64,000 nucleotides of DNA from Rhodovarius crocodyli (GTDB taxonomy: Bacteria; Pseudomonadota; Alphaproteobacteria; Acetobacterales; Acetobacteraceae): positions 62,001 through 126,000 of the forward strand of contig CAMDJV010000003.1 in the NCBI GenBank assembly GCA_945901085.1, given 5' to 3'. Shown one piece after another: positions 49,397 through 60,671 of the stretch. Under the pieces are notes generated by a model. That model was not told the DNA's origin. It did not search any database and saw nothing but the letters and a program-made list of their open reading frames with translations. How positions within the stretch are numbered: the stretch's first letter is position 1; each line of letters begins with the position of its first letter. A program made the position numbers and the translations under genes.

Positions 49397-51283
49397 ATGC
49401 TCCCCGATCCAGATGCCTCCCCTCCAGAGCCGGGCGACCCCGCGCCCGTGAATGGGCTTGCGGTGATCGAGGCCGCGCTGCCCAATCTGCCGCTCAGCCC
49501 GGGCGTCTATCGCATGCTCGATGCCCGCGGCGATGCGCTTTACGTGGGCAAGGCGCGCGCCATCCGCAAACGCGTCACCAGCTATACCCAGACCGCGCGC
49601 CTGCCCGAACGGCTGCGCCGCATGGTGTTCGAAACCCGCAGGCTAGAGGTCATCACCACCGCCTCCGAGGCTGAGGCGCTGCTGCTTGAAGCCAATCTCA
49701 TCAAGAAGCTGCGGCCGCGCTACAACATCGTCCTGCGCGACGACAAATCCTACCCTTGGCTGATGATCAGCGAGGACCACCCCTATCCGCAGGTCGCCAA
49801 GCATCGGGGCGAGCGCCGCAAGGGCGCCACCTATTTCGGCCCCTTCGCCAGCGTCTGGGCGGTGAACCAGACCATCACCGCGCTGCAGCGCGTCTTCCTG
49901 CTGCGCACCTGCCGCGATACGGTCTTCGACAGCCGGGACCGGCCATGCCTGCTTTACCAGATCAAGCGCTGCTCGGCCCCCTGTGTGGAGCGGATCAGCA
50001 AGGATGATTACGCCGATCTGGTCAGCCAGGCCCGGCAATTCCTCTCTGGCGAGACACCCTCGATCCAAAAGGAACTGGCGCGCGAGATGGAACAGGCGGC
50101 CGAGGCGCTGGAATTCGAGCGCGCTGCCTCCCTGCGCGACCGTATCCGGGGCCTGACCTATCTGCAGGGCAGCAGCCGGATCAATATGGATGATGTGGGC
50201 GATGCCGATGTGGTGGCGCTGCACATGGCGGCGGGCCAATCCTGCGTGCAGGTCTTCTTCTTCCGCGGCGGCCGCAACAACGGCAACCGCCCCTATTTCC
50301 TCAGCCATTCCAAGAGCGACATCACGCCCGAGGCAGTGCTGGGCAGTTTTCTCGGCCAGCTTTACGAGGACCTGCCGCCCCCGCCCCTAGTCCTCCTCAG
50401 CCATGATCCGGATGATGCCGCCCTGATCGGCGAGGCGCTGAGCTTCAAGGCCGAGCGGCGGGTGGAATTGCATCGCCCCCAGCGAGGCGACAAGCGTGCC
50501 GCCGTCGAACATGCCCAGACCAATGCGCGTGAGGCGCTGGAGCGCAAACTGGCCGAATCCACCGCCCAAACCGCCCTGCTGGAGGGGGTGGGCAGGCTAT
50601 TCGACCTGCCCGAGCCGCCGGCCCGCATCGAGGTTTACGACAATAGCCACATCATGGGCAGCAACGCCTATGGCGCCATGATCGCGGCCGGCCCTGCCGG
50701 CTTCCTCAAATCGGCCTATCGCAAATTCGCCATTCGCGAGGCCAAGGGCGGCGATGATTTCGGCATGATGCGGGAGGTGCTGGAGCGCCGCTTCGGCCGC
50801 GCGCTGAAGGAGGACCCCGGCCGCGATGGCGAGACATGGCCAGATCTGGTGCTCATCGATGGCGGCCAGGGCCAGTTGAACATCGCCCGCGAGGTGATGG
50901 CGGAACTCGGCCTGGAGGATATTCCACTGGTCGGCGTGGCCAAGGGTGTGGACCGTGATGCCGGGCGTGAATGGTTCCATATCGCCGGACGCGAGGCCTT
51001 CCAACTGCCACCGCGGGACCCGGTCCTGTATTATTTGCAGCGCCTGCGTGATGAGGCGCATCGCTTTGCCATCGCCACCCATCGCGCCGGCCGCTCCAAG
51101 GCACTGACGAAGTCTGAATTGGATGACGTGCCCGGGGTTGGTGCCGCGGTGAAGCGGCGCCTGCTGAACCATTTCGGCTCTGCCCGGGGGGTGCGCCAGG
51201 CGGGAATCGACGATTTGACCAATTGCCCGGGCGTGGGGGCTGGGCTGGCTCGTCGGATTCACGAGCATTTCCATCCCATCTGA
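49397..51283 (+). CDS. uvrC: excinuclease ABC subunit C
   Basis: Makes both incisions in nucleotide excision repair together with UvrB. The 628-residue protein begins [20 protein letters not shown] with a GGGGGA before it. [20 protein letters not shown] near residue 38 is the N-terminal GIY-YIG nuclease (3' incision). The UVR motif is near residue 225-260, the C-terminal endonuclease region with [20 protein letters not shown] near residue 414 makes the 5' incision, and tandem helix-hairpin-helix elements near 575-625 ([33 protein letters not shown]) bind DNA. A TTG at 49361 would add twelve residues and is less likely. The insert near the start is disordered. Confidence 0.97.
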   Translation: MLPDPDASPPEPGDPAPVNGLAVIEAALPNLPLSPGVYRMLDARGDALYVGKARAIRKRVTSYTQTARLPERLRRMVFETRRLEVITTASEAEALLLEANLIKKLRPRYNIVLRDDKSYPWLMISEDHPYPQVAKHRGERRKGATYFGPFASVWAVNQTITALQRVFLLRTCRDTVFDSRDRPCLLYQIKRCSAPCVERISKDDYADLVSQARQFLSGETPSIQKELAREMEQAAEALEFERAASLRDRIRGLTYLQGSSRINMDDVGDADVVALHMAAGQSCVQVFFFRGGRNNGNRPYFLSHSKSDITPEAVLGSFLGQLYEDLPPPPLVLLSHDPDDAALIGEALSFKAERRVELHRPQRGDKRAAVEHAQTNAREALERKLAESTAQTALLEGVGRLFDLPEPPARIEVYDNSHIMGSNAYGAMIAAGPAGFLKSAYRKFAIREAKGGDDFGMMREVLERRFGRALKEDPGRDGETWPDLVLIDGGQGQLNIAREVMAELGLEDIPLVGVAKGVDRDAGREWFHIAGREAFQLPPRDPVLYYLQRLRDEAHRFAIATHRAGRSKALTKSELDDVPGVGAAVKRRLLNHFGSARGVRQAGIDDLTNCPGVGAGLARRIHEHFHPI

Positions 51284-51331
51284 ACGCCACAAGGGCTGAC
51301 CAACGCCACAAGCCTGGGCTAAAGCAATATT

Positions 51332-51910
51332 GTGCCGATCGATCTTCCCAACCTTCTCACCATCAGCCGCATCGCGGCCATCCCCCTTCTGGTGGCGATG
51401 GTCATGCTGCGCAGCCCGCTGGGCGATATGGCGGCCTGTGTGGTGTTCGGCCTGGCCGCCATCACCGATTACTTCGACGGCAAGATCGCCCGCGAGCGCG
51501 GCATCACCTCTGGCTTCGGCGTGATGCTGGACCCCATCGCCGACAAGCTGCTGGTCGCCGCCGCGCTGATGCTGCTGGTCGGCTTCGACAGGCTGGATGA
51601 CCGCGCCCTGCTGCCCGCCATCATCATCATGCTGCGCGAGATTCTGGTCTCCGGCCTGCGTGAATATCTGGCGACATTGCGCGTGGGCATGCCGGTCACC
51701 CGCCTCGCCAAATGGAAGACCGGATTCCAGATGGGCGCGCTGGGCACCTTGCTGGCGGGCGATACTGGTGCTCGCGTCATCGGCCTTGGATGGCTTCCGG
51801 TGGCGGCCATTGGTGAGGTGATGCTATGGGGGGCCGCTGCGCTCACGCTCATCACCGGCTGGGATTATTGGGTGGCTGGGCTGAAATACGCGGCGAATGA
51901 TAAGGCATAG
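51332..51910 (+). CDS. pgsA: CDP-diacylglycerol-glycerol-3-phosphate 3-phosphatidyltransferase
   Basis: Inner-membrane enzyme making phosphatidylglycerophosphate, the precursor of phosphatidylglycerol and cardiolipin. The 192 residues start with a GTG (VPIDLPNLLTISRIAAIPLL). The CDP-alcohol transferase signature DYFDGKIARERGITSGFG followed by MLDPIADKLLV near residues 46-70 has all its Asp/Gly/Arg positions. About five membrane segments follow. It begins 48 bases after uvrC and may be cotranscribed with it. Confidence 0.95.
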   Translation: MPIDLPNLLTISRIAAIPLLVAMVMLRSPLGDMAACVVFGLAAITDYFDGKIARERGITSGFGVMLDPIADKLLVAAALMLLVGFDRLDDRALLPAIIIMLREILVSGLREYLATLRVGMPVTRLAKWKTGFQMGALGTLLAGDTGARVIGLGWLPVAAIGEVMLWGAAALTLITGWDYWVAGLKYAANDKA

Positions 51911-51982
51911 ACGTACCAGCGGCCTTGAGCCTTCGGCGCAGGCAGAGCATGTTGCGGAGCAGCACGAATTGCGGGGCATCGG

Positions 51983-52627
51983 ATGACGCGGATTTTTCGG
52001 TTACTGATACTGGCCTCGGCCTGCGGCCTGAGCGCCTGCACCCAGGTGGATGGCGTGATCACCCGCGGCTTTGCGAGCGTGAACGGGTTGAGCCTGATGT
52101 CCACTTTCGGTGGCATCACCGCTGCCCCCATCCCCAACAGCACCACCGTGCAGCGGGTGCGTGCCGGTGGTGGCAATGCGGGGCTCGATCCGCTCCAGCC
52201 TGAAGAAGGCAATGTCTGGCCGCCCGAGGAAGGCCCCCGCGCCACCCTGGCCAATCCCGATGAGGCCCTGCGCGGCATTCCAGGTTACCAGCCTGGCACC
52301 CAGGCCAATTCGCCATTGCCGCAGCGCGGTGAAAGCCCGGCGCGCCGTCCCGCCCGCGGCAGCGACGCAGCCTTCGAGCCGCCGCCGGGCTATATTCCGC
52401 CGGGCAGCACCGTTTCGGCGCCGGTGGTCACCCAGCCGCAAACCACCATGCCGGGGAGAGCGGTCAATACCGGCGGCGCCAACCGCACCATCACCGGCAG
52501 CAGTGGCAGCGTGAGCACCACCATGGGGCCCGCTGGACAGTCCGGTGTGCTGCTCGGCCGCCCGGGCGAGGTGCAGATTCTGCAGGAGCCGGGCCGTCCG
52601 GCGCAACAGATTCTGCCTGGGCGCTGA
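51983..52627 (+). CDS. hypothetical lipoprotein, Pro/Gly-rich
   Basis: A 214-residue protein starting MTRIFRLLILASACGLSACT with lipobox LSAC, so a lipoprotein acylated at residue 19. The mature N-terminal part has FASVNGLSLMSTFGGITAAP near residue 30 and the rest is a disordered, Pro/Gly/Ser-rich tail ending QQILPGR. The low complexity suggests a surface or linker role; I do not recognise a family. It precedes moaD by three bases and lies 72 bases after pgsA. Confidence 0.68.
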   Translation: MTRIFRLLILASACGLSACTQVDGVITRGFASVNGLSLMSTFGGITAAPIPNSTTVQRVRAGGGNAGLDPLQPEEGNVWPPEEGPRATLANPDEALRGIPGYQPGTQANSPLPQRGESPARRPARGSDAAFEPPPGYIPPGSTVSAPVVTQPQTTMPGRAVNTGGANRTITGSSGSVSTTMGPAGQSGVLLGRPGEVQILQEPGRPAQQILPGR

Positions 52628-52630
52628 TTG

Positions 52631-52882
52631 ATGCGGATCCTCTACTTCGCCTGGGTGCGGCAGAAAGTGGGGATCGCTGAAGAGGTCCTTTCGCCCCCCG
52701 CCGAGGTGAGGGACGTGGCGGGGCTTGTGCAATGGCTTTCCGCCCGCAGCCCCGGCCATGCCGAGGCCTTTGCCCAGCCCAGGCAAATCCGTGCTGCGGT
52801 GAACCAGGAATTTGCCCAGCCCGATTCGCCCGTGGCGGCGAATGACGAGATCGCCTTCTTCCCCCCCGTCACCGGGGGTTGA
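52631..52882 (+). CDS. moaD: molybdopterin synthase small subunit
   Basis: Ubiquitin-fold sulfur carrier, 83 residues, starting MRILYFAWVRQKVGIAEEVL. The C-terminus FFPPVTGG carries the GG that is thiocarboxylated and donates sulfur. QIRAAVNQEFAQPDSPVAAN near residue 56 is the conserved MoaD block. An in-frame TTG at 52628 is a less likely start. moaE follows two bases later, so the two synthase subunits are made together. Mo cofactor genes moaA, moaB and moaC are not in the window. Confidence 0.94.
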   Translation: MRILYFAWVRQKVGIAEEVLSPPAEVRDVAGLVQWLSARSPGHAEAFAQPRQIRAAVNQEFAQPDSPVAANDEIAFFPPVTGG

Positions 52883-52884
52883 GC

Positions 52885-53328
52885 ATGCCGCGCATCAGCG
52901 TGCAGGAGGCTATTTTCGACCTGGCAGCGGAGAGCGCCGCCCTCTCCGCCGGCCGCGACGATATTGGCGGTATCGCCAGCTTCGTGGGCATTTGCCGCGC
53001 CGATGATGGCATCACCGCCATGGTGCTGGAGCATTATCCCGGCATGACAGAGAAGGCGCTGGCAGGCATCGCCGCCGAGGCCGAGCGCCGCTGGCCATTG
53101 ACCGGCTGCACCATCATCCACCGGGTGGGGCGGCTGGAGCCCGGCGCGCCCATCGTGCTGGTGCTGACCGCGAGTGCCCATCGCAGCGCGGCGCTGGAAT
53201 CCTGCGCCTTTCTGATCGATTGGCTGAAGACCGGCGCGCCATTCTGGAAGCGCGAGGAATTCGCCGATGGCACCACCCGCTGGGTCGAGGCCCGGGCCGA
53301 GGATGAGGCCGCCACCAGCCGCTGGTAA
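52885..53328 (+). CDS. moaE: molybdopterin synthase catalytic subunit
   Basis: Forms molybdopterin from precursor Z with MoaD. The 147 residues begin MPRISVQEAIFDLAAESAAL. FVGICRADDGITAMVLEHYP near residue 33, HRVGRLEPGAPIVLVLTASA near residue 74 and the catalytic region DWLKTGAPFWKREEFADGTT near residue 111 (with both conserved lysines) confirm it. A TTG two codons upstream is an alternative start. aroE follows on the same strand. Confidence 0.95.
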   Translation: MPRISVQEAIFDLAAESAALSAGRDDIGGIASFVGICRADDGITAMVLEHYPGMTEKALAGIAAEAERRWPLTGCTIIHRVGRLEPGAPIVLVLTASAHRSAALESCAFLIDWLKTGAPFWKREEFADGTTRWVEARAEDEAATSRW

Positions 53329-53372
53329 GCCCCATGCTTGACCGCCCGCGCCGCGCGATGTGTGTTGCACCG

Positions 53373-54215
53373 ATGGGACGGATCACCACAGGCAAGGCCA
53401 TCACCGCAGGCGTTTTCGGCTGGCCAGCCGGACATTCGCGCAGCCCGCAATTGCATAGCCACTGGCTGGAGCGATACGGCATTGACGGCGCCTATGTGCC
53501 GCTGCCCGTACCGCCAGACCAATTCGAGGCCGCGCTGCGCGGCGTGATGGCCGCGGGCTTCGCCGGCGCCAATGTCACGCTGCCGCATAAGGAGGCCGCC
53601 TTCGCGCTCTGCGATGAGCGTGATGCCTCCGCGCTGCGCGCTGGCGCGGTGAATACCTTGGTCTTCCGCGATGGCCGCATCCTGGGCAGCAATACCGATG
53701 GCTTTGGCTTCCTTGAAAGCCTGCGCGCCGCCGCCCCCGCCTGGCGGCCCGAGCATGGCCCTGCGGTGCTGCTGGGTGCCGGTGGGGCCGCGCGCGCCAT
53801 TGTCGCCGCCCTGCTCGATGCCGGCGTGCCGGAGGTGGTGGTGGTCAACCGCACCCCGGAGCGGGCCGAGGAACTCGCACGCGCCATCGGTGGCAATATC
53901 CGCGCCACCGCCGTGCCGCCGCTCTCCACCGCCGCCCTGCTGGTCAATACCACCAGCCTGGGCATGGCCGGCCAGCCGCCGCTGGAGATAGACCTCTCAC
54001 CCTTGCCCGCCCATGCCGTGGTGGCCGATGCCGTTTATGTGCCGCTGGAGACGCCGCTGCTGCGCGCCGCCCGCGCCCGTGGGCTGGCCGCGATGCCCGG
54101 CCTGGGCATGCTGCTGCATCAGGCGCGTCCCGGCTTCGCCCTGTGGTTTGGCGTGGAGCCGGTGGTGGATCAGGCGCTGCATGACGCGGTGGCCGCAGAC
54201 ATCCCCCGCCTATGA
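53373..54215 (+). CDS. aroE: shikimate dehydrogenase
   Basis: NADP-dependent reduction of 3-dehydroshikimate to shikimate in aromatic amino acid synthesis. It has 280 residues from the chosen ATG (MGRITTGKAITAGVFGWPAG). GWPAGHSRSPQLHSHWLERY near residue 15 binds the substrate. The catalytic NVTLPHKEAAF near residue 63 (Lys) and GSNTDGFGFLES near residue 107 (Asp), then GAGGAARAIVAALLDAG near residue 132 (NADP motif) and VVNRTPERAEELA near residue 151, are intact. ATGs at 53334 and 53358 upstream in the same frame are alternatives. The stop overlaps coaE by four bases. Confidence 0.94.
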   Translation: MGRITTGKAITAGVFGWPAGHSRSPQLHSHWLERYGIDGAYVPLPVPPDQFEAALRGVMAAGFAGANVTLPHKEAAFALCDERDASALRAGAVNTLVFRDGRILGSNTDGFGFLESLRAAAPAWRPEHGPAVLLGAGGAARAIVAALLDAGVPEVVVVNRTPERAEELARAIGGNIRATAVPPLSTAALLVNTTSLGMAGQPPLEIDLSPLPAHAVVADAVYVPLETPLLRAARARGLAAMPGLGMLLHQARPGFALWFGVEPVVDQALHDAVAADIPRL

Positions 54216-54799
54216 AGCGCATCGGCCTCACCGGCGGTATCGGCATGGGCAAATCCACGGCCACGCGCGGGTTTCGCCGTGCCCGGGTGCGGGTTTTCGA
54301 TGCCGATGCGGCGGTGCATACCCTGCAGGCGCGCGGTGGGCGGGCGGTGGCGCCCATTGCCGCCGCCTTTCCCGGCAGCGTGGTCAATGGCGCCGTCAGC
54401 CGCGAGGCGCTGCGCCAGGCCGTGCTGGGCAAGCCCGAGGCGCTGCGCCTGCTCGAGCGTATCATCCACCCCCTGGTGCGCGATATGCAGCGCCGCTTCG
54501 TCGCCCGCGCCCGGCGCGATGGCCAGCGCATGGTGGTCTTCGATATTCCGCTGCTGTTCGAAACCCGTGGCGGGCGGGAATTCGACCTGGTGATCGTCGT
54601 CTCCGCCCCCGCCGCGGTGCAGCGCGCCCGCGTCCTGGCCCGGCCGGGGATGACGCCCGAGCGGCTTTCCGCCATTCTCGCCCGGCAAATGCCCGATGCC
54701 GAAAAACGCCGCCGCGCCGATGTGGTGGTGCGCACCGGCCTCAGCCGCCATCATGCCGACCAGGTGATTCGCCGCATCATCAGGGAGTGCCGCGCGTGA
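54212..54799 (+). CDS. coaE: dephospho-CoA kinase
   Basis: Last step of coenzyme A synthesis. The 195-residue product starts MKRIGLTGGIGMGKSTATRG with Walker A GGIGMGKST at residues 8-16. DADAAVHTLQARGG near residue 30 contains the catalytic aspartate region, and FDIPLLFETRGGREFDLVIV near residue 110 is the CoaE signature block. The ATG overlaps the aroE stop and the stop overlaps dnaQ, placing it inside a tightly coupled aroE-coaE-dnaQ set that is also common in other alphaproteobacteria. Confidence 0.95.
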   Translation: MKRIGLTGGIGMGKSTATRGFRRARVRVFDADAAVHTLQARGGRAVAPIAAAFPGSVVNGAVSREALRQAVLGKPEALRLLERIIHPLVRDMQRRFVARARRDGQRMVVFDIPLLFETRGGREFDLVIVVSAPAAVQRARVLARPGMTPERLSAILARQMPDAEKRRRADVVVRTGLSRHHADQVIRRIIRECRA

Positions 54800-55482
54800 G
54801 CCGCGAAATCGTGCTGGACACCGAGACCACCGGCATCGAACCCTCCGAAGGCCATCGCGTCATTGAAATCGCCGCCATCGAGCTGGTGAACCTGCTGCCC
54901 ACCGGGCGGCATTTCCACACCCTGCTCAACCCTGAGCGCGATATTCCCGCCGATGCCAGCCGCATCCATGGCATGACCAGTAAGGATGTGGAAAACGCGC
55001 CGCTCTTCGCCCAACAGGTGGATGCCTGGCTGGATTTCATGGCCGATGCGCCGATCATCGCCCATAATGCGCCGTTTGATTTCATGCATCTGGATGCCGA
55101 ATTGAAGCGCATCGGCCGGCCCGCCCTGCCGGCTGCGCGCATGATCGACACGCTGGCATTGGCGAAAAAACGCTTCCCCGGCATGCCCAATAGCCTCGAT
55201 GCGCTGTGCCGCCGCTTTGATATCGACCTGAGCGAGCGCAGCACCCACAACGCCCTGCTGGATGTGAAGCTGCTCGCCAAGGTCTATCTTGAGCTGCGCG
55301 GCGGCCGGCAGCCCGGCCTCACCCTGGCCAGCAATACCACCGGCCCCGTGCTGGTGACCGAGGCGCGCGGTGAGCGCACGCCCCGGCCTATTGCGGTGCC
55401 GGCCGAGGCGGAGGCGGCGCATGCCGCCTTCCTGGCCAAGCTGAAGGACCCGCTCTGGCTGAAGCTGGAAAGCCTCAGCTGA
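54796..55482 (+). CDS. dnaQ: DNA polymerase III epsilon subunit (3'-5' exonuclease)
   Basis: Proofreading exonuclease of the replicative polymerase, 228 residues, starting with a GTG overlapping coaE by four bases (VSREIVLDTETTGIEPSEGH). DEDDh motifs are complete: LDTETTG at residues 7-13, HNAPFDFMHLDAEL near residue 93, and the HNALLDVKLLAKVY block near residue 152 (His and Asp). A C-terminal tail (about residues 170-228) would bind the alpha subunit. The last eight bases overlap the convergent SDR gene. Confidence 0.95.
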   Translation: MSREIVLDTETTGIEPSEGHRVIEIAAIELVNLLPTGRHFHTLLNPERDIPADASRIHGMTSKDVENAPLFAQQVDAWLDFMADAPIIAHNAPFDFMHLDAELKRIGRPALPAARMIDTLALAKKRFPGMPNSLDALCRRFDIDLSERSTHNALLDVKLLAKVYLELRGGRQPGLTLASNTTGPVLVTEARGERTPRPIAVPAEAEAAHAAFLAKLKDPLWLKLESLS

Positions 55483-56206
55483 GCAACTGCCCGCCATCCA
55501 CCACGATGGTGTGACCGGTGACCCAGGCCGCCAGCGGGCTGGCCAGGAAGAGCACTACATTCGCCACCTCTTCGGGCGTGCCCAGGCGGCCAAAGGGGAT
55601 GGAGCCCAGAATCCGGTTATAGAGTGCGGGGTCAGAGCTCTTGCGCGCCTCCCACGAGCCGCCGGGGAATTCGATGCTGCCCGGCGCCACGCCATTCACC
55701 CGGATGCCCTTGGGCGCCAGCATGGCCGCCTGGCTCTGGGTGAAATTGATCAGCAGCGCCTTCACCGCGGCATAGGCTGGCGTGCGCAGGCTGGGGCGAA
55801 AGCCCGAGATCGAGCTCAGATTGATGATCGCACCGCCCTCGCCCATATGCGGCACGGCGGCGCGGCTGGCCCGCGTGGTGGCCAGAACATCCACATTCAG
55901 GCTGGCCTCCCAGCCCTCCTCGGTGTCCTGCGAGCCGAAGCCCGAGGCGTTGTTCACCAGAATATCAATGCCGCCCAGCGCCGCCGCCGCCTCGGCCACA
56001 TAGGAAGCCACGGCCGGGCCATTGCCCAGGTCGCACACCGCTGCATGCGCACCCGCGCCCAGCAGGGCCTGGGTCTCGCGCAGCGGCCCCTCGCTGCGGG
56101 CGCAGATGGAGACGCGGGCCCCGGCCTGCGCGAAGGCCAGGGCGCAGCTGCGCCCAATGCCGCGGCTGCCGCCTGCCACAACCACTCTTTTGCCGGTAAA
56201 ATCCAT
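55475..56206 (-). CDS. SDR family oxidoreductase
   Basis: A 243-residue classical short-chain dehydrogenase starting MDFTGKRVVVAGGSRGIGRS. GGSRGIG at residues 12-18 is the NAD(P) motif. DILVNNASGFGSQDTEEGWE near residue 80, INLSSISGFRPSLRTPAYAA near residue 127 with the catalytic serine and tyrosine, and IRVNGVAPGSIEFPGGSWEA near residue 167 with the conserved proline-glycine follow. The substrate is unknown; relatives include 3-oxoacyl and polyol reductases. It is divergent from the ABC-F gene and convergent with dnaQ. Confidence 0.92.
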   Translation of the reverse strand: MDFTGKRVVVAGGSRGIGRSCALAFAQAGARVSICARSEGPLRETQALLGAGAHAAVCDLGNGPAVASYVAEAAAALGGIDILVNNASGFGSQDTEEGWEASLNVDVLATTRASRAAVPHMGEGGAIINLSSISGFRPSLRTPAYAAVKALLINFTQSQAAMLAPKGIRVNGVAPGSIEFPGGSWEARKSSDPALYNRILGSIPFGRLGTPEEVANVVLFLASPLAAWVTGHTIVVDGGQLLS

Positions 56207-56375
56207 AATCCTGTCCTTCGTCGGAAAGTGGCGAGGCTATCAGCGCCGTGCCGGCTGTCTATGCCGCGACGGGCCGATTGGCGAAATCTGCCGCCACCGG
56301 GCTGCCCAGCCCGCTTCGCGCCTTTGGCGCGATCAAAGCGTTGACGTATGGCCGCCGCCGCCGCAAAGCCCGCTT

Positions 56376-58190
<1,815 letters not shown>

Positions 58191-58227
58191 CTCGCGGCCG
58201 CGAAAAGTGTCTACGCCCCTCTTCCCT

Positions 58228-58250
58228 GCCGGCGCATGGCATGCGCCGGC
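58228..58250 (+). terminator. perfect 23-base palindromic hairpin after the ABC-F gene
   Basis: GCCGGCGCATG and CATGCGCCGGC flank a single central base, 38 bases after the ABC-F stop and 61 bases before rpsF. A GC-rich stem of this kind can terminate transcription. It could instead be part of the rpsF leader. No T-run is present. Confidence 0.5.
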
Positions 58251-58310
58251 TATGCCCATTTGAGCGGCCATTCCGGGCGCACGGGCTGAACCAACCCAAA
58301 GGGAGCACAC

Positions 58311-58793
58311 ATGCCGCTCTACGAATGCGTGTTTATCGCACGCAATGACGTGTCTCAGCAGCAGGTCGACCTCATCGCTGACGGTCTCACCACCATCATC
58401 ACCGACATGGGTGGTGAGGTGAAGAAGCGCGAATATTGGGGTCTGCGCGGTCTCGCCTACAAGGTGAAGAAGAACCGCAAGGGCCATTACATGCTGCTGG
58501 GCATTGATGCCCCCGCGCCCGCCATCCATGAGATGGAGCGCCAGCTCGGCCTCAACGAGGATGTGCTGCGCGAAATGACGACGCGCATCGAAGAACTGAA
58601 CCCCGAGGAGCCCTCGGCCATTCTCGCCAAGCGTGGCGATGATCGTGACCGTGAGCGTGGCTTCCGCGGGCCCAAGCCGGCTGGCCGCTTCGGCTCCGGC
58701 CGCGGCCGCGAGCGTGGTGATGAGCGCGAGGAATTCCGCGCCCGTCCCCGCGATGACATGGACATGATGGGTGGAATGGACGACGACCGATGA
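58311..58793 (+). CDS. rpsF: ribosomal protein S6
   Basis: Small-subunit ribosomal protein, 160 residues, starting [20 protein letters not shown] after a GGGAG site. The ribosomal fold occupies residues 1-100 ([20 protein letters not shown] near residue 38 is diagnostic). The remainder is an unusually long acidic/basic tail ([20 protein letters not shown], then charged repeats ending [13 protein letters not shown]), which is common in alphaproteobacterial S6. It heads the rpsF-rpsR-DUF2232-rplI block. Confidence 0.97.
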   Translation: MPLYECVFIARNDVSQQQVDLIADGLTTIITDMGGEVKKREYWGLRGLAYKVKKNRKGHYMLLGIDAPAPAIHEMERQLGLNEDVLREMTTRIEELNPEEPSAILAKRGDDRDRERGFRGPKPAGRFGSGRGRERGDEREEFRARPRDDMDMMGGMDDDR

Positions 58794-59068
58794 GCGATAC
58801 TCCTGAAATGGGCATTGCCGGGCGCCGCCCGGCCGTGGGCGCCCGCCGCCCCTTCTATCGCCGCAAGAAGTCCTGCCCCTTCTCGGGCCCGGGCGCGCCG
58901 AAGATCGACTATAAGGATGTGCGCCTTCTCAGCCGCTTCCTGAGCGAGCGCGGCAAGATCGTGCCTAGCCGCATCACCGCGGTCTCCGGCAAGAAGCAGC
59001 GCGAGCTGGCGGTGGCGATCAAGCGCGCCCGCTTCCTCGCCCTTCTGCCTTACGTCATCAACGACTAG
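58790..59068 (+). CDS. rpsR: ribosomal protein S18
   Basis: A 92-residue small-subunit protein that pairs with S6 on 16S rRNA. It overlaps rpsF by four bases. [20 protein letters not shown] near residue 18 carries the conserved cysteine region, and [20 protein letters not shown] near residue 38 followed by [20 protein letters not shown] completes the family pattern. Confidence 0.97.
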   Translation: MSDTPEMGIAGRRPAVGARRPFYRRKKSCPFSGPGAPKIDYKDVRLLSRFLSERGKIVPSRITAVSGKKQRELAVAIKRARFLALLPYVIND

Positions 59069-59092
59069 GACCAGGGCGGGCAGGCGCATCCC

Positions 59093-59980
59093 ATGCAGGG
59101 CTTCAACAATCCGGCGGTGCTGGCGGCTTCGGCTGCGGGGCTGACCTCGGCATTGCTGATGCTGTGGGCGATGCGCGGCCTGCCGCTGGGCAGCGCGCTG
59201 CTGTGGCTGGCGCCGGCACCGCTCTTCTCCGTGGGGCTGGCCTTCGGGCCGGCCGGCGCGGCTTTGGCGGGGCTGGTGGGGGCTTTGGTGGTGGTGTTCT
59301 CCTCCTCCATGCTGGGGGCGGTGTTCTACGCGCTGCTCTTCGCCGTGCCGGGCTGGCTGCTGGTGGCGCTGTTTCTGCGGCCAGGCGGGGCGAGTGTTTC
59401 GGGGCCCTTGGCGGCTTTGGGGCTTTACCCGGTGGTGCTGTTGCTGGCCCTGAGCCTCTACTTTGCCAATGATGGCGGGCTGGAGGCGGTGCTGCGCGGC
59501 GCTGTGGAACAAGCCACCCGTCGCATGGGCCTGATCCTGCCCGAAGGCATGATCGATGCCGTGGTTCGGGTGAAGGCCGCTGCGGTGGGTTTTTGGCTCG
59601 CTGTTACGGCCATTGGCAATGCTGCTTTGGCGCAAGGTTTTCTGCGCCGTCGCGGTCTCAACCTGGCCGCGACACCTGACCTGGCCGAGGCCCGGATGCC
59701 TGGCTGGTACCTGGCTTTGCTGCTGCTCGCCGGCGGCGCTTTCGTGGTGGTGGGCGATGCGGTCACCCTCTCCATCCTGCTGTTGCTGACGCTGCCTTTC
59801 TTCCTGATGGGCATCGGCGGCGTCCATAAACGGGTGCGTGGTTCCGGCGGGCGCGTCTGGCTCCTGGCTGGCTTCTACACCCTGATGCTGATCTTCCTGC
59901 AAATCATGGCGCCCGCCATGGTCGGCATGGGCCTTTACGAACAATGGGCGCGGCGCGCGGTGCCGCCGCCGCAGACCTAG
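59093..59980 (+). CDS. DUF2232 family membrane protein
   Basis: A 295-residue membrane protein starting [20 protein letters not shown] with about eight hydrophobic segments. The gene order S18-DUF2232-L9 is a recurrent alphaproteobacterial arrangement, and [20 protein letters not shown] near residue 29 fits the DUF2232 pattern. Function is unknown; a role in the membrane alongside ribosomal genes is seen only by position. It starts 24 bases after rpsR and ends 11 bases before rplI. Confidence 0.85.
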   Translation: MQGFNNPAVLAASAAGLTSALLMLWAMRGLPLGSALLWLAPAPLFSVGLAFGPAGAALAGLVGALVVVFSSSMLGAVFYALLFAVPGWLLVALFLRPGGASVSGPLAALGLYPVVLLLALSLYFANDGGLEAVLRGAVEQATRRMGLILPEGMIDAVVRVKAAAVGFWLAVTAIGNAALAQGFLRRRGLNLAATPDLAEARMPGWYLALLLLAGGAFVVVGDAVTLSILLLLTLPFFLMGIGGVHKRVRGSGGRVWLLAGFYTLMLIFLQIMAPAMVGMGLYEQWARRAVPPPQT

Positions 59981-59991
59981 GAGATTCTTCG

Positions 59992-60543
59992 ATGATCGAC
60001 CTCATTCTCATGCAGCGCGTCGACAAGCTCGGCCAGATGGGCGACCGCGTGACGGTCAAGCCGGGCTATGCGCGCAACTTCCTGCTGCCGCTGGGCAAGG
60101 CCATTCGCGCCAATAAGGCGAACCTGGAAAAATTCGAGGAAAACCGCGCCCAGCTCGAGGCGCAGAACCTCAAGCGCCGCGAGGAGGCCGAGCGCGTGGC
60201 CGAGCGCGTCGAGAATATGTCGGTCATCATCATCCGCCAGGCGGGTGAGAGCGGCAGCCTCTATGGTTCCGTCTCGGGCCGCGACATTGCCGATGCCTGC
60301 AAGGAAGGCGGCCTCACCGTCAACCGCCAGCAGGTCCTGCTGGAGGAGCCGATCAAGACGCTGGGCCTCACCACCATCCGCGTGGAACTCCACCCCGAGG
60401 TGGTGATCCCCGTGATCGTCAATGTCGCCCGCTCCGTCGAGGAGGCCGCCCGCCAGGCCCGTGGCGAGGAGCCGATCCGCGAGGAAGAACCCACGCTGGA
60501 GGCCGAACTGGCCGCCGAACTGGGCGCCGCCGCCCGCGATTGA
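59992..60543 (+). CDS. rplI: ribosomal protein L9
   Basis: Large-subunit protein of 183 residues, starting [20 protein letters not shown] after a GGAGA site. The N-domain motif [20 protein letters not shown] at residues 17-36 is diagnostic. A long helix follows ([20 protein letters not shown] near residue 50), and the C-domain begins near residue 78. The acidic C-terminal tail is long. A strong stem-loop follows the stop. Confidence 0.97.
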   Translation: MIDLILMQRVDKLGQMGDRVTVKPGYARNFLLPLGKAIRANKANLEKFEENRAQLEAQNLKRREEAERVAERVENMSVIIIRQAGESGSLYGSVSGRDIADACKEGGLTVNRQQVLLEEPIKTLGLTTIRVELHPEVVIPVIVNVARSVEEAARQARGEEPIREEEPTLEAELAAELGAAARD

Positions 60544-60553
60544 GCGAGGCTTC

Positions 60554-60593
60554 GCGAAATTGTCACAGCGCCGCTTGCGCCGTGACAATTCGC
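60554..60593 (+). terminator. long stem-loop between rplI and folE
   Basis: A 16-bp stem (one bulged base and one A-C mismatch) pairs GCGAAATTGTCACAGCGC with its near complement across a 5-base loop, ten bases after the rplI stop and 78 bases before folE. There is no T-run. It is the strongest hairpin in this part and likely ends the ribosomal transcript; a role in folE leader regulation is possible. Confidence 0.6.
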
Positions 60594-60671
60594 CACCACC
60601 TCGCAGGTTCCTGACGATACGGGCGCGGTGCCTCGCCGCCCCGGCGCGTCAGCCAGGAATACCGTTCCATC

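Noticed and set aside
58251-58310. S6:S18-binding leader motif before rpsF
   Set aside because: The characteristic CCG loop/bulge arrangement could not be made out with confidence in this 60-base leader.
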